Below, one piece after another: positions 1 through 27,191 of a stretch of DNA of 64,000 nt. The stretch covers positions 1,612,001-1,676,000 of the forward strand of contig NC_134434.1 of NCBI RefSeq assembly GCF_030867145.1, read 5' to 3'. How positions within the stretch are numbered: position 1 is the first letter of the stretch; each line of letters opens with the position of its first letter. The translations under genes and the position numbers were made by a program. The notes below the pieces were generated by a model. It did not search any database. It saw only the letters and a list, made by a program, of their open reading frames with translations, and was not told the origin of the DNA. The stretch is from Opisthocomus hoazin (Eukaryota > Chordata > Aves > Opisthocomiformes > Opisthocomidae).

Positions 1-17700
<17,700 letters not shown>

Positions 17701-20700
17701 GGCAGCTCAGAAAAGTGAGGGGCAGAGTATTGGTGATAGGAAAAGAGCCTTTCTCCGAGACTGACTGGTTTTGTTCCCACTTTGATGGTACAGTTCAGGT
17801 GACTGTACCTGGGGCACTTTGCTAACTGTAGATGAGTTAGACTCAGTTCAGAATTTTTTGGAAGGGCGGGGAAACTATTTTAGTGAAAAAGATTTTTCAA
17901 TTTATTAAAAACGAGAATGGACACTTTTGTGTTGTATTTGAAGCTTTTGAAAGAATTTTGTAATATTTTCAAGTTCAGATTTATTGTGCATTGTTAACAA
18001 GAACTGAAATTCTAATTTTTTGGTAAGATTAAAGTTTAATTAGCATGATTGTGGGAAGCGGTTGGAGGAAGATATAGTTGCAAATACATATGAACTGTCA
18101 TAACAAATGAACCTTTTTGGTACAAGTTGGGAGACGTTTAGACTCTTGTGAACTGCACTGGTCACGCCTCTGGGTTTTTTTTTTTATTGTGAAAATAAGG
18201 CATTTAAGCCTTAATTTAGAGGCATAAATTGTGTGTGGAAGATAGTCCTGTAAAGCTCTACTCAGTGAGTAGCCCCAATTGCAATGGAGCCATCGCCTGA
18301 GGAAGATTTTAACTTCTCAAGATGTTTTTATTTAGTTTAAAATACTTTTTTTTTAAATATAAGAGTTTTTTTTAAGAAGAAAGAAGTTCCTTAGGGTCTG
18401 ATTCAGTGCCCATTAGTATCAGTAGCCTTGTCTCCATTGACTGCAGTGGGCATTGGATTGGGACTATAAAGCTCTTGTCTGTGCATGAATGTCTGTAGTC
18501 TTGGAATTCTTCAGCAAATGTTTACAGAGCCCTATGCCAAACTGGAACTTTAGAAAATTCCCTCATTTGGAAAATCAGTTCTAGCTATGAATTCAGACTA
18601 AAGAAACGTAGACGGACAGTAACTCAGCCTCCCTTGGTAGTGGGAAGGAACTTCTGAGTATTCTTCTGATTATTTTTTTTCCATTCAGAAAGACCTAGGT
18701 GTTTCCTTACCATCTGAAATACTTACTTGTGAACATTCAAAACCAATTTTCCACGTGGTTTCAGGTGAGCTGAAAGGAGTCATACGCTGTGGATTAAAAA
18801 AAGAGTTCAGTTCTGCACAGCCTGCAATATTCCTTTTGTGCTGTGATAGTGTAATACAGAAGTTGAGACTTGAGACCAGTATATAAACCATATACTGTCT
18901 AGTATATAATTCATAAACTGGGTTTGCTTGTTGCCTGGGATCCTTTTGTCTCACTTCAAGTATCCCATTAGCTGCCTCTGCTTAACTGTCCAGATTGTTT
19001 AAAGGCAAAAGTCATGTAAAAGGGTGAAAATGACTACCAGTAAAATGCAAAATATTTCAGCACGAGCTCTTAATAATTTGGATTTTATCTTTCCATATTT
19101 TTAAACTTTGTACATTTTTGTAAGTGATGTCATTCATGGAGTTGATGAGTAAAATGCTTAATCAGCCCTGCAGAGCTGTGACTGGAAAAACGTCCATCAA
19201 GAGCTTTAGCTTTTACCAGTAAGGTTCATTAACTAAACTCTCAGGAATTAACTGCATGTGTTCTGTAAGTGCTTCTGGGTCTTAGCAGGTTCCCTTCTGA
19301 GCAGTACAGTGATCATCTGACTCTTGACCATAAATTAGGGCTTAAAAAAAATTAAAATGATTAATGCCCGTGTTCCTACAGCCTAAGAAATGCTTAAAGG
19401 ACATCAACCCACAGAGCCCTAGGAGACCGTTTTTGTATATTGTTTGAGCTTACAACAAAAAATTGCATAGAAGGTTGAAAACCAGCAATTTGATTATTTT
19501 CTAAAATATTGCTCTAACTTTGGGTACATAGTATTGGTAATATGCACAGGTTTACCTCATTCTATGCAAGAGGGGTTAATTATGTAAAGTTTTGTATTTA
19601 CTACTGGAAGTGAAAAATGTCCTGTATAGTGTAGGAATGTCTGGAATTCTTTTCTCCCTTACTGGTAAAATTTCTGAAATAATGACCCCTTTCTAACAAC
19701 AGCTTCTTACATTGACATAATCTGGTTATCAGGTTATAAGTATCTTTAGTTTCAGGTGGTAAAGACATTTTAGCTCTCTAAAATAGCCATAAAAAGGACT
19801 TTGTCAGGCTTGGTAGACTTCAAATACCTTCTCTCAGAATCTGACCTGCCGTCGTGTTTGTTTGAACAGCCTGGATTGGAGTAGGATTAGAGACCATTGT
19901 AGCGACACTTTGAACCTTGATTATTTTTTTTTTTTCCCCTGTGTTCTCCATTTAACCTGCTGTAACATCAAGCTCTGCAAGCATTGATTTGGTCTGGTAA
20001 GTACATCACTATTGATTTATTTTTTAATTTATTTTTGAATGTGACAACTTGCAGTTTGACCCAGTCAGCTGGAAGAAGGTTGGCACAATCTTGCTTTCTT
20101 CTCTCATTAGTAGCTTCTGACTTCAGTAGAAAAACTGTTACATTAATTTGTGTTCCATAATGTGAAAATTTGGGCTGGTAATGAGCAAAGTACATTGCCA
20201 AGTCGTGAAACCTTGGGCTTCTGTGCATCGCCCAGACTCAGAACTTGGTTTCCCAGTCATACCTGACTTCTGAGTGCTGGTCTTCAAATGTCCAGAGGGA
20301 AAATTCGCACTGAAGTTGAACACGCTTCCTGTGTTGGAAAAATACAAGGATCGGATTTGAAGTCTGTCAGTCTTTATAATGTTCTTTAAAAAATATTCAT
20401 TAAACACTAAAGTATGTGAGTTGCCTTGTGTTCTGAGACACACACGTGACTTCAGTTAGGAGCTTCGTGTTCTGAATTCAAAATATACCTAACTGTAATT
20501 GTCAAGTGATGTCTGTCCTAAGCAAGCCACAGGAGGAACCAACTGAAGTCACTTGCTGAGGAGAGGTTTAAGGAAAACCTGAGCAAAATTCTACAGGTAT
20601 TTAGAGCGGTCTCCCCAGAGACTGGGCCGTCAGCTGGGGTACCTGTAGTACAGGCTGCACTGTATCTGTAAAGCATTCCTTGGTAACGTGGCTCGAGGTA

Positions 20701-21560
20701 TTTTTATGTCTTTGTTGTACTCGAAGCCCTGTTACTTGGCTAAAAGAGCAGCAAAGTGTTGAACATCTGAAACCTTCCATGGGGTCAAACTAATTTCAAT
20801 ATTTGGCGTAGCAGGTTTTTATAACCATAAGGTAGCACAAGTTACGTACTTCACTTTGCAGCTGCCCTTCTTTTATTGCTCAAAATCTTTCTGCTGATCT
20901 ATGATTTTTATGTTATTTTAAATACAACTCTTTAACCTTTTCCGTGCTGCATCTGAGGAAAGCTAAAGCAGTTATGAGTTCCTTGTTCTACGGATACTAA
21001 CACGGGTTTCAGTGTGTGTTTGTTTTTTTATTGTTGTTTTATGTGATGTGAATACCCTCTCCCGTCAATATTTGTACGATGGTGCTAATATATTTGGTAA
21101 CAATCCTTTATTGGGAAGGGATTTTAAAAAACTGTGATTTAAACTGAATTTTTCTTCCTTTTAATTTTCGTATTTAAAACAAAGCCACAGCCATTTATAC
21201 AAAAAAGGCATCAGCTTTGGCCCTTGGGAAAATGTGGGGGCGGGAATTAAACAAATAGGGTTTTTACATCATTTCTGTATGTATTTGATATATAGATCAA
21301 TATCTGTACAAATTTAATCTTTTATTTTCTTGGTAATTTGTGTGGTCAATGAGAGAGTGTTTAAAGCTTTCTCACGCAATGTACATAACTAAGTGAAAAA
21401 ATGCTTTTGGAGAAATTAATGTTACTTTCATTTTTACGAGACTGCAGATTTTCAGCATGGATGTGAAAAGCATTAAAATTATAACTTTGTGTACAAGATG
21501 AGAATAATTCACTAAATTTGCCTTTTTTACACAAAATAAAAATGATAAAAAGTCTTTTTC
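17701..21560 (+). other. MBTD1: MBTD1 3'UTR
   Basis: No gene-like open frame follows the stop. The stretch is AT-rich with ATTAAA signals at 17903-17908 and 18028-18033 and a canonical AATAAA at 21535-21540, so short and long 3'UTRs are both possible. A Pumilio-type TGTACATA lies at 21380-21387 near the distal end. At about 18393-18470 a short segment resembles an old amniote repeat. The long form would be about 3.8 kb. The exact 3' end is inferred from the signals only. Confidence 0.6.
21535..21540 (+). terminator. MBTD1: Distal polyadenylation signal of MBTD1
   Basis: A canonical AATAAA, followed within about 30 bases by T-rich and TG-rich sequence (gtctttttctg, gtggttgtttg). It lies about 0.6 kb from the end of the convergent NME2 gene and is the last good signal before it. 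Confidence 0.6.
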
Positions 21561-22120
21561 TGAATAGTGGTTGTTTGCTTTAAAGGCACTCCTTGGCACA
21601 TACATAAATGCATTCCAGCTTGTCTCTCTCCTAAGGGAATGCAGATCAAAAAAAATGCACGATTTGTAAAACCGTGAATGTTTCAAGTGACTGGGTACAG
21701 GGGTCTGAGCACACGTATGAGGCTGTGAGCACCAGGTAAGGTTTTTAATGTAAGAAAGTGGCATTAGGTAAGCATTCACTAGAGAGCAAGCTGTGCACTT
21801 GGTCTCGTATTTCACCCTTAACAGTTGTGTAGGGAGGGAGATTTTGTCATAGTGTCCTGTTTTCATTCTAGCTCAGTTCTGCTGTGCTGGAAGTAGCTCA
21901 AGCATCCCTTCAACTCGCTCTGCAACTGTCATGTGTTTTGGTAGCCTTCAAAGCAACTTTGCAATGAACAAGTCACTGAATCTTTAGTCTGATATGCCTG
22001 TACATGGCAGTTCATATTAACTGTTCCTTCCACAAGAGGAAAACATTGAACAACTGAGTAAAATGGCTTATGTGACGATCTGAACACGGCAGTCTGTCTT
22101 ACACCGAATGCACCACAACA
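21561..22120. other. Convergent intergenic gap MBTD1/NME2
   Basis: About 0.6 kb between the two inferred 3' ends. It contains open frames on the - strand (for example up to 21866) that look like chance. Nothing else is recognised. Confidence 0.5.
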
Positions 22121-22139
22121 AATCAGTTTGTATCATCCA

Positions 22140-22145
22140 TTTATT
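22140..22145 (-). terminator. NME2: Polyadenylation signal of NME2
   Basis: AATAAA on the - strand (TTTATT on +), about 110 bases after the NME2 stop. This gives a short 3'UTR as known for NME genes. The same signal could end an NME1-NME2 read-through transcript. Confidence 0.7.
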
Positions 22146-22253
22146 GGACAGTGCTGAGAATGACCAAGATAACCGTGGTGATAATTGCTCCCAGGTCAAT
22201 AGCTGGAATGAGATGATGCGTTACGAAGGCACGATTCATGGTGGAAACCCATT

Positions 22254-22371
22254 TCACTCATAGATCCAGTCGTGTGCACAAGATTTGAAGTCGATGAGCT
22301 CTGCAGGTTTGAACCACAGGCTGATCTCCTTCTGCGCGCTTTCCACGGAGTCGCTGCCGTGAATGATGTTT
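22254..22371 (-). CDS. NME2: NME2 exon 5 and stop
   Basis: 118 nt after cttccccag. It completes Arg and encodes [17 protein letters not shown], the active-site histidine region, to the C-terminal WIYE. The stop TGA is at 22256-22254. Confidence 0.96.
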
Positions 22372-24322
22372 CTGGGGAAGGAGACAAACGCACTCTTCTG
22401 CATAAAGATACACTTTGAGCAACCTCGCAGGTCTCCATACGCAAAAACTTGGAGGAAGCATCTACAGCTGCAAGACTACTGCTTCAGGTGTACAGTATTC
22501 AAATACCCCCGCTACAAGAGCTAATTAAGCCTAGCAGGGTGCCTGTGGCTACTTGACTACAACTGCCCCTGATCTTACATGAAGCTCTGATGAGGAGCTC
22601 TGTTTCAAAAAAAGTCACTTTTGTACCAAGCCATTTTCTTAAGCAGCAGTTACAGACTGTGACCTGCAAATACAATACCATCAGACTAGGGTAACTACCA
22701 ACAGTTTTGACTTTCTAGAGTAAAAGATTAACAACACTGAGTTTCCAATCTCTGTTAACAACAAACTGAGCACAAACCTTCCTACTTGAATGCACAAGTC
22801 ACCACGGATGGTGCCAGGCTTAGAGTCTGCAGGGTTGGTCTCCCCTAGCATTACTCTCCCAGTTTTAACCACGTTGAGTCCTTCCCATACCTTGAGGAAA
22901 AAAGACAAACAACTCCTATTAATCCATGCTTATACAAAATACCAAAGATTAATCTTTGCTAGTAACATACTTTGCAAAGAAACAAGGGCTTAACCACTAA
23001 AAAAACTACTCTAGCCTAGATTCTCTCTTAGGCCTATAAAGATGACTAGGGAAAAAGCATACGCACTGCAACTGATCATAAAAAGGAGCATCAATATTGT
23101 CACCCTAGTAAAGGAGACGCTTTCCCAAGCCTCAGAGGGAACGGATGTGTGAGACCAATGTCAAACCCCTTCTGTGCTGCTGGGATAAGCGCAGCCTGAT
23201 GCGTCGCAGGCGCTGCTAGTCAGGTACACTGCAATGAGAGCAACTGCATGGTTTGGGAGGGAGTGGGAAAAAGAACAACACAGAAGATGGGTTTCTGTGG
23301 GACAGCCCTGGCCCTTTTTTGCCCAAAACAAAAGATTCTTTGGTGCAGAAGACTGGCTTTCAGGAATTTTGCTTAATACACACTAAGCATTTTAATACCA
23401 ATTTTATACTTACAGACTTTCCTTCTTGTTAATAAACAGTAACTTCTTACTTGATTGTCTTGATTTTAATTTTGGTTTTCTTTTGCCATTATCAGAACGG
23501 GGTAGTTTGAAAAAGTGCTTCTGTAATAGTGTGTCTGAGTATTTTAAAGTAATTTACGGAGCGAGACAAATGTGTTCAAGAAAGTAGCCTTGAAGTAAAA
23601 TTAAGCCACTTACCATGGCCACAACAGGACCGGAGTTCATGTATTTAACCAAACCAGGGTAGAACGGCCGGTCTTTGAGGTCAATGTAATGTTGTTTGAG
23701 AAGGTCTTCAGAGGCCTTTGAAAGGGCAGATGTAACATTAAATATCACTTCCAAAATATCACACCACAAGAGGCAGATCACAGTGTTACTGACTGGCTTC
23801 ACCATCAGAGCTGCTGCAGTGCTGCTGTGGGTGCAGCGCACGCCTCGCCGCTGTTCTCAGCGTCAGGGTGCGAGGCGTTAGAATTATTCCTCTGCGTTAC
23901 AGCGGCCCGCAGCAGTAAGCTGCGCCCAGGACGTCCGGGTGGCGTTACCCGCTGCGACCTTTCCGTCAAGGTCACCCCAGCGCATTTCGTATCCTCGGGG
24001 AGCAGGAGAGCCAAGGCCGCGGCCTGCGGCAGGGCAGCTGCGGGGCCCGGCCAGCTCCGCTCCCTCCCGCGGCGGCCAGGCCGCACACACAGACACCCCC
24101 CGCACCCCCAGAGGTTCCAGCTCCTGCTCTGCCAGGGCAGCGAAAGGCGTCGGGCACCGAGCCGCGGGCGACGCCCGGGGCGCGGGGACTCACGTGCACG
24201 AACTTCATGGCGACCAGGCGGAAGCCCTTCTGCTCGAACCGCTTGATGATCTCCCCCACCAGCCCCCGCTGGACCCCGTCGGGCTTGATGGCGATGAAGG
24301 TGCGCTCGCAGTTGGCCGCCAT
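22254..24322 (-). CDS. NME2: NME2, nucleoside diphosphate kinase B
   Basis: The enzyme transfers phosphate from NTPs to NDPs through a phosphohistidine and works as a cytosolic hexamer. The mammalian protein also has histidine-kinase and transcription-related roles. Four coding exons on the - strand (24322-24194, 23715-23614, 22890-22778, 22371-22254) give 153 residues, the family length plus one. The start is [20 protein letters not shown]. Visible residues are K13, P97 and the active-site box NIIHGSDS with catalytic H119, then [10 protein letters not shown] and the C-terminus SCAHDWIYE before TGA. The extra Ala at position 2-3 shifts numbering by one from human (K12, H118). The sequence agrees with the chicken kinase as I remember it, and KQHYIDL, ISLWFKP and SCAHDW identify it as NME2. 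The gene is head-to-tail with NME1 and convergent with MBTD1. Confidence 0.97.
22778..22890 (-). CDS. NME2: NME2 exon 4
   Basis: 113 nt, acceptor cctcaag, donor GGAAG|GTTTGT. The donor departs from the usual GTRAGT, the weakest splice site of the gene. It encodes [19 protein letters not shown], then [18 protein letters not shown], and ends two bases into an Arg codon. It holds P97 and the RGD tripeptide. Confidence 0.95.
23042..23613 (-). other. NME2 intron 3 (part)
   Basis: Part of the intron between NME2 exons 3 and 4 (22891-23613). I see no repeat, RNA or extra exon in it. Confidence 0.6.
23614..23715 (-). CDS. NME2: NME2 exon 3
   Basis: 102 nt, phase 0 at both ends, acceptor tttcaaag and donor ATG|GTAAGT. 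It encodes [18 protein letters not shown] followed by [16 protein letters not shown], the Kpn-loop approach and hexamer contact region. Confidence 0.95.
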
Positions 24323-24326
24323 CGCG
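24194..24326 (-). CDS. NME2: NME2 exon 2 (first coding exon)
   Basis: The acceptor is ccgcag. Four leader bases (CGCG) precede ATG at 24322-24320, and the exon ends CAC before GTGAGT. It encodes 43 codons, MAANCERTF to AMKFVH, including the nucleotide-binding KPDGVQRG. The four-base leader leaves this exon open for in-frame joining to NME1 exon 4. Confidence 0.95.
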
Positions 24327-24418
24327 CTGCGGGGCGGAGGGACACGCGGCGCTGAGGCCCGGCCTCAAGGTCGGCGGGAGCCGGCGGCCGCCCCGCCATG
24401 GCGCGCCCCGCCCGGCCC

Positions 24419-24424
24419 CACGTG
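24419..24424. promoter_or_regulatory. E-box CACGTG in NME2 intron 1
   Basis: A perfect palindromic E-box inside the unmethylated-type CpG island, between exons 1 and 2. NME genes are known MYC targets in mammals; binding here is inferred. Confidence 0.4.
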
Positions 24425-24564
24425 GCACCGGGCTGCCGCGGGCCTGCCGCGCTCACCCCGCGGGGCCCCGCTCCCGGCCCTCCCCTCCCCTCCGCCGCCC
24501 GCTCAGGCGAGGCCCGCAGGCCGCCGCGCCCGGCGCTGAGGCGGGGGGGGGGCCCTCGCCTCAC

Positions 24565-24650
24565 CTCTCCGGAGCTCCCGCAGCCGCCGCAGCCGCCGAA
24601 GGAAGAGGAGGAGAAGGCGGGCGGGCGGCGGATCCCCCGCCCTGCGGAGA
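24565..24650 (-). other. NME2: NME2 non-coding exon 1 (approximate)
   Basis: A donor on the - strand (CCGGAGAG|GTGAGG, exon end at 24565) lies in the CpG island about 240 bases upstream of the first coding exon. It fits the known structure of a small 5' non-coding exon. The transcription start is not visible; the right boundary is a guess. Confidence 0.45.
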
Positions 24651-25520
24651 GGAGGAGCCGCCCGGTTTGCGGCGCTTGGGGGCGGGCCGGGCGGGGCTGG
24701 GGGCTCGCTTCGGCGCCCTCCCGCCCGCAGCCGCCAGCCCGCGCTGCCGGGGAGCGGGCCGGGCCGGGCCGGGGCTGCCGGGCCTGGCGGCGGGCGCTGC
24801 GCTCCTGGGCGCCGGGCGGGGCGCGGCCCGGCTGCCGCCGAGCTCCCGCCGCGCCTGGCAGCCGGCCCGGCCCCGGGCCCCGCCGCAGCGCTGGGGCAGG
24901 CGGCGGCCGGGCTGCGCGGCCCCCGGCCCCTCACCGCCCGCAGAGCCGCCGCGGAGCGTTGGCGGCCGCGGTCGCAGCGGCGGGGCCGCGAGCCTTTTCC
25001 GCAGTGAGAAGATGAAGGATCTGTAACTGCAGGAACTTTATGCACCAAGAGCTGCTTGCTGTCCCTGCGGCCGCTGGGCGCTGCTGCCCGCCCCGGCGGC
25101 TGCCTGGGGCTGGGTTCGTCCCAGCAGAGCGAGGGAGGCCCCGCACGCCGGGGGAGTCAGCGGGAGTTTTGTTGGGATGCGGGGGGCTGAGGCTGCCGCG
25201 TGTCAAAGCGCAGTCCCCGGACGCGTGGGGTGACAAGAACTAGGAAGCGCTGTTACTCTCTGTGATGCTCACTGCTCGGCCCTTCGCTAGTTTCCAAGCC
25301 CCTTTCCTCTGCCCGAGCTCGTTGTAACCGCCCGCCGGCCCTGCGGGGATGACGCTAACGAAGCACCCTCTGCAGCAGGCGCCGTGTCCCGCGGACGGGC
25401 CGCGCTCGCTCGGTGTGCGGGAGCGTCGCGGCTCCCGGAGCGATGCCCGAGCTCCGCCTGCGCTCGGTCTCAGCGCATCGGAAATGCCCATCAGCAGCTT
25501 TCTGACAGCCCCACATCTCC

Positions 25521-26730
25521 AGATAACCCACATTGCTCTGTTTTGTAGTAAGCAATCGAGAAAAAGAAACCTCGAGCAATCCTTCAAGCCAAAACGGCAC
25601 TGGAGACTACTCATCTCGGGCACGGGTTTGGCAGGTGGTCCCTGTTCTCCAACAACCTTTAACTTCGTTATTCATCTCCCGTAACACTGAGTATTTTCAG
25701 AAGAGAAGCTAACAACCTCACCTACGAGTTTAGTAGTTAGGAATTTGTTCCCTCTCCTTACACTCATTAATTAGCTCTGAGAGAATATAATGAATATTTC
25801 TTTTTATTTCACGTGAGAAACAGTGAATGTTGTTTTATTTTGTACCATCTCTTTTTAGGGGTTAGGTATCTTCATCAAGTATCACAAGCATTGAATTCAG
25901 CATTCATTGCACAGTATAGTATTTGAAACAAGAACTCACTACAGGAAAAAATCTAGGAGTTTGAACAATTAATTTCACAAAACCCCTGCTTTTAATGAAT
26001 ACAATGTTGCAGGTAAACAAATACATAATATTGACCCCGACAAATTTCAAACAAAGCGAATGTTTGTTGTTAGAATCTCTGCAAGAAGCTGATAGTTTTC
26101 TCTGCTAGAAGTAGACACCTTTACAGAAATACATTTAGCGTTATTATGACTGTATTTCTTTACATGATTAAATAAATTCAAAAAAATAATGCTGAAGTCA
26201 CTTCTGGAATACCTTATCCAAGAAGAGCTTGCTTTGTAGTTCAGCTACTAAGGAAAGAACACAAGTAAGGACATTGCTAAATTACCAGCTGTTCAGCCAG
26301 CGAAGCAAACGTCGAAACATCACTCGGTTGCTGCTCTGTGCAATGTCAGAGGACTGCTACAGGAAAGTGGCTGGAGGTAGATCTCCCTCATCCATCCTCA
26401 CATTAATCTTCTTTTCACATAAAAGGGCATTTCAAAAGCCTGGCCTATTAATCCTTCCTTAAAATACTAAATAAATCCGGGGGAGCTGGGGAAGGAAGTT
26501 GAAACAGTGTCAATCTAGAGAAAAGTTCTCATAGTAATCGAAGCGATGCTCTGTACAGACGGCGCATTCTGCAGACAGAACAAGTAAGCTTTTTTCTGCA
26601 GCCGTTTTGGGCATGGGGATGCGCTCAACACCAAGTTCAGTCCTCACCCTTTGGACACACCATCAGCGTATTTACGTACCACCAGTTGTCCCCTAACATT
26701 CTAGCAAAGTTAACCTTTGACACTGATCCA
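25521..26730. other. Intergenic DNA between NME2 and NME1
   Basis: AT-rich after the NME2 island ends near 25.5 kb. No gene, RNA or clear repeat is recognised up to the NME1 polyadenylation signal. Confidence 0.55.
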
Positions 26731-26738
26731 TTTGCATA

Positions 26739-26744
26739 TTTATT
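26739..26744 (-). terminator. NME1: Polyadenylation signal of NME1
   Basis: AATAAA on the - strand, about 330 bases after the NME1 stop, with no better candidate closer. Use of this site ends NME1 before the NME2 promoter. Skipping it would give the read-through transcript. Confidence 0.6.
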
Positions 26745-27073
26745 CACCAAATAAATTTTTACCATATTTTTTTCTACTTACCGAAATACCCTCTTTGACT
26801 ACAGAGCGTTTCAGGAAAATCCATGTGCTATATGCTCTGTGTTTTCATCTCATATCAGAGAGATGAGCTGCAGAAGCAGCTGTTTAAAAGTACAATTCCA
26901 TCTATAACTTGGCAGCTTTTTAACTGCAGCAGCAGCAAACACTATGTTTGATACTCACAACAGAGTCATCTTGCAGATTTCTGACAAGTGTTTCTATATG
27001 AAGGGCTTTGAAATAGCTAGAGGCTAGCAGCAGTTTACAGACAGTGAGGGTATCAAAAGGTATGGGCCCGGTT

Positions 27074-27191
27074 TTACTCATAGATCCATTCGTGAGCGCA
27101 GCTTCTGTAGTCAACCAGTTCTTCAGGAGCGAACCATAAATTGATCTCTGTCTCAGCACTCTCTACAGAATCACTTCCATGAATGATGTTC
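27074..27191 (-). CDS. NME1: NME1 exon 5 and stop
   Basis: 118 nt after cttttcctag. It completes Arg115 and encodes [17 protein letters not shown], then [21 protein letters not shown] in continuation, with TAA at 27076-27074. Confidence 0.95.

Larger units (their letters stand above)
23830..25520. promoter_or_regulatory. NME2: CpG island / promoter of NME2
   Basis: Extremely GC- and CpG-rich DNA without TATA, covering NME2 exon 2, intron 1, exon 1 and about 0.9 kb upstream. A perfect MYC/MAX-type E-box CACGTG sits in intron 1 at 24419-24424. The long open frames here on both strands are composition artefacts. Confidence 0.8.

Noticed and set aside
21372-21866. 164-codon frame on the - strand downstream of MBTD1
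   Set aside because: It lies across the MBTD1 3'UTR end, has no recognisable motif and no promoter or splice context. Taken as chance.
23805-24564. Long overlapping frames on both strands around NME2 exon 2 (up to about 207 codons)
   Set aside because: They come from the CpG island composition. Only the 24194-24322 frame carries NME2 sequence; the rest are Pro/Arg/Ala/Gly-rich shadows.
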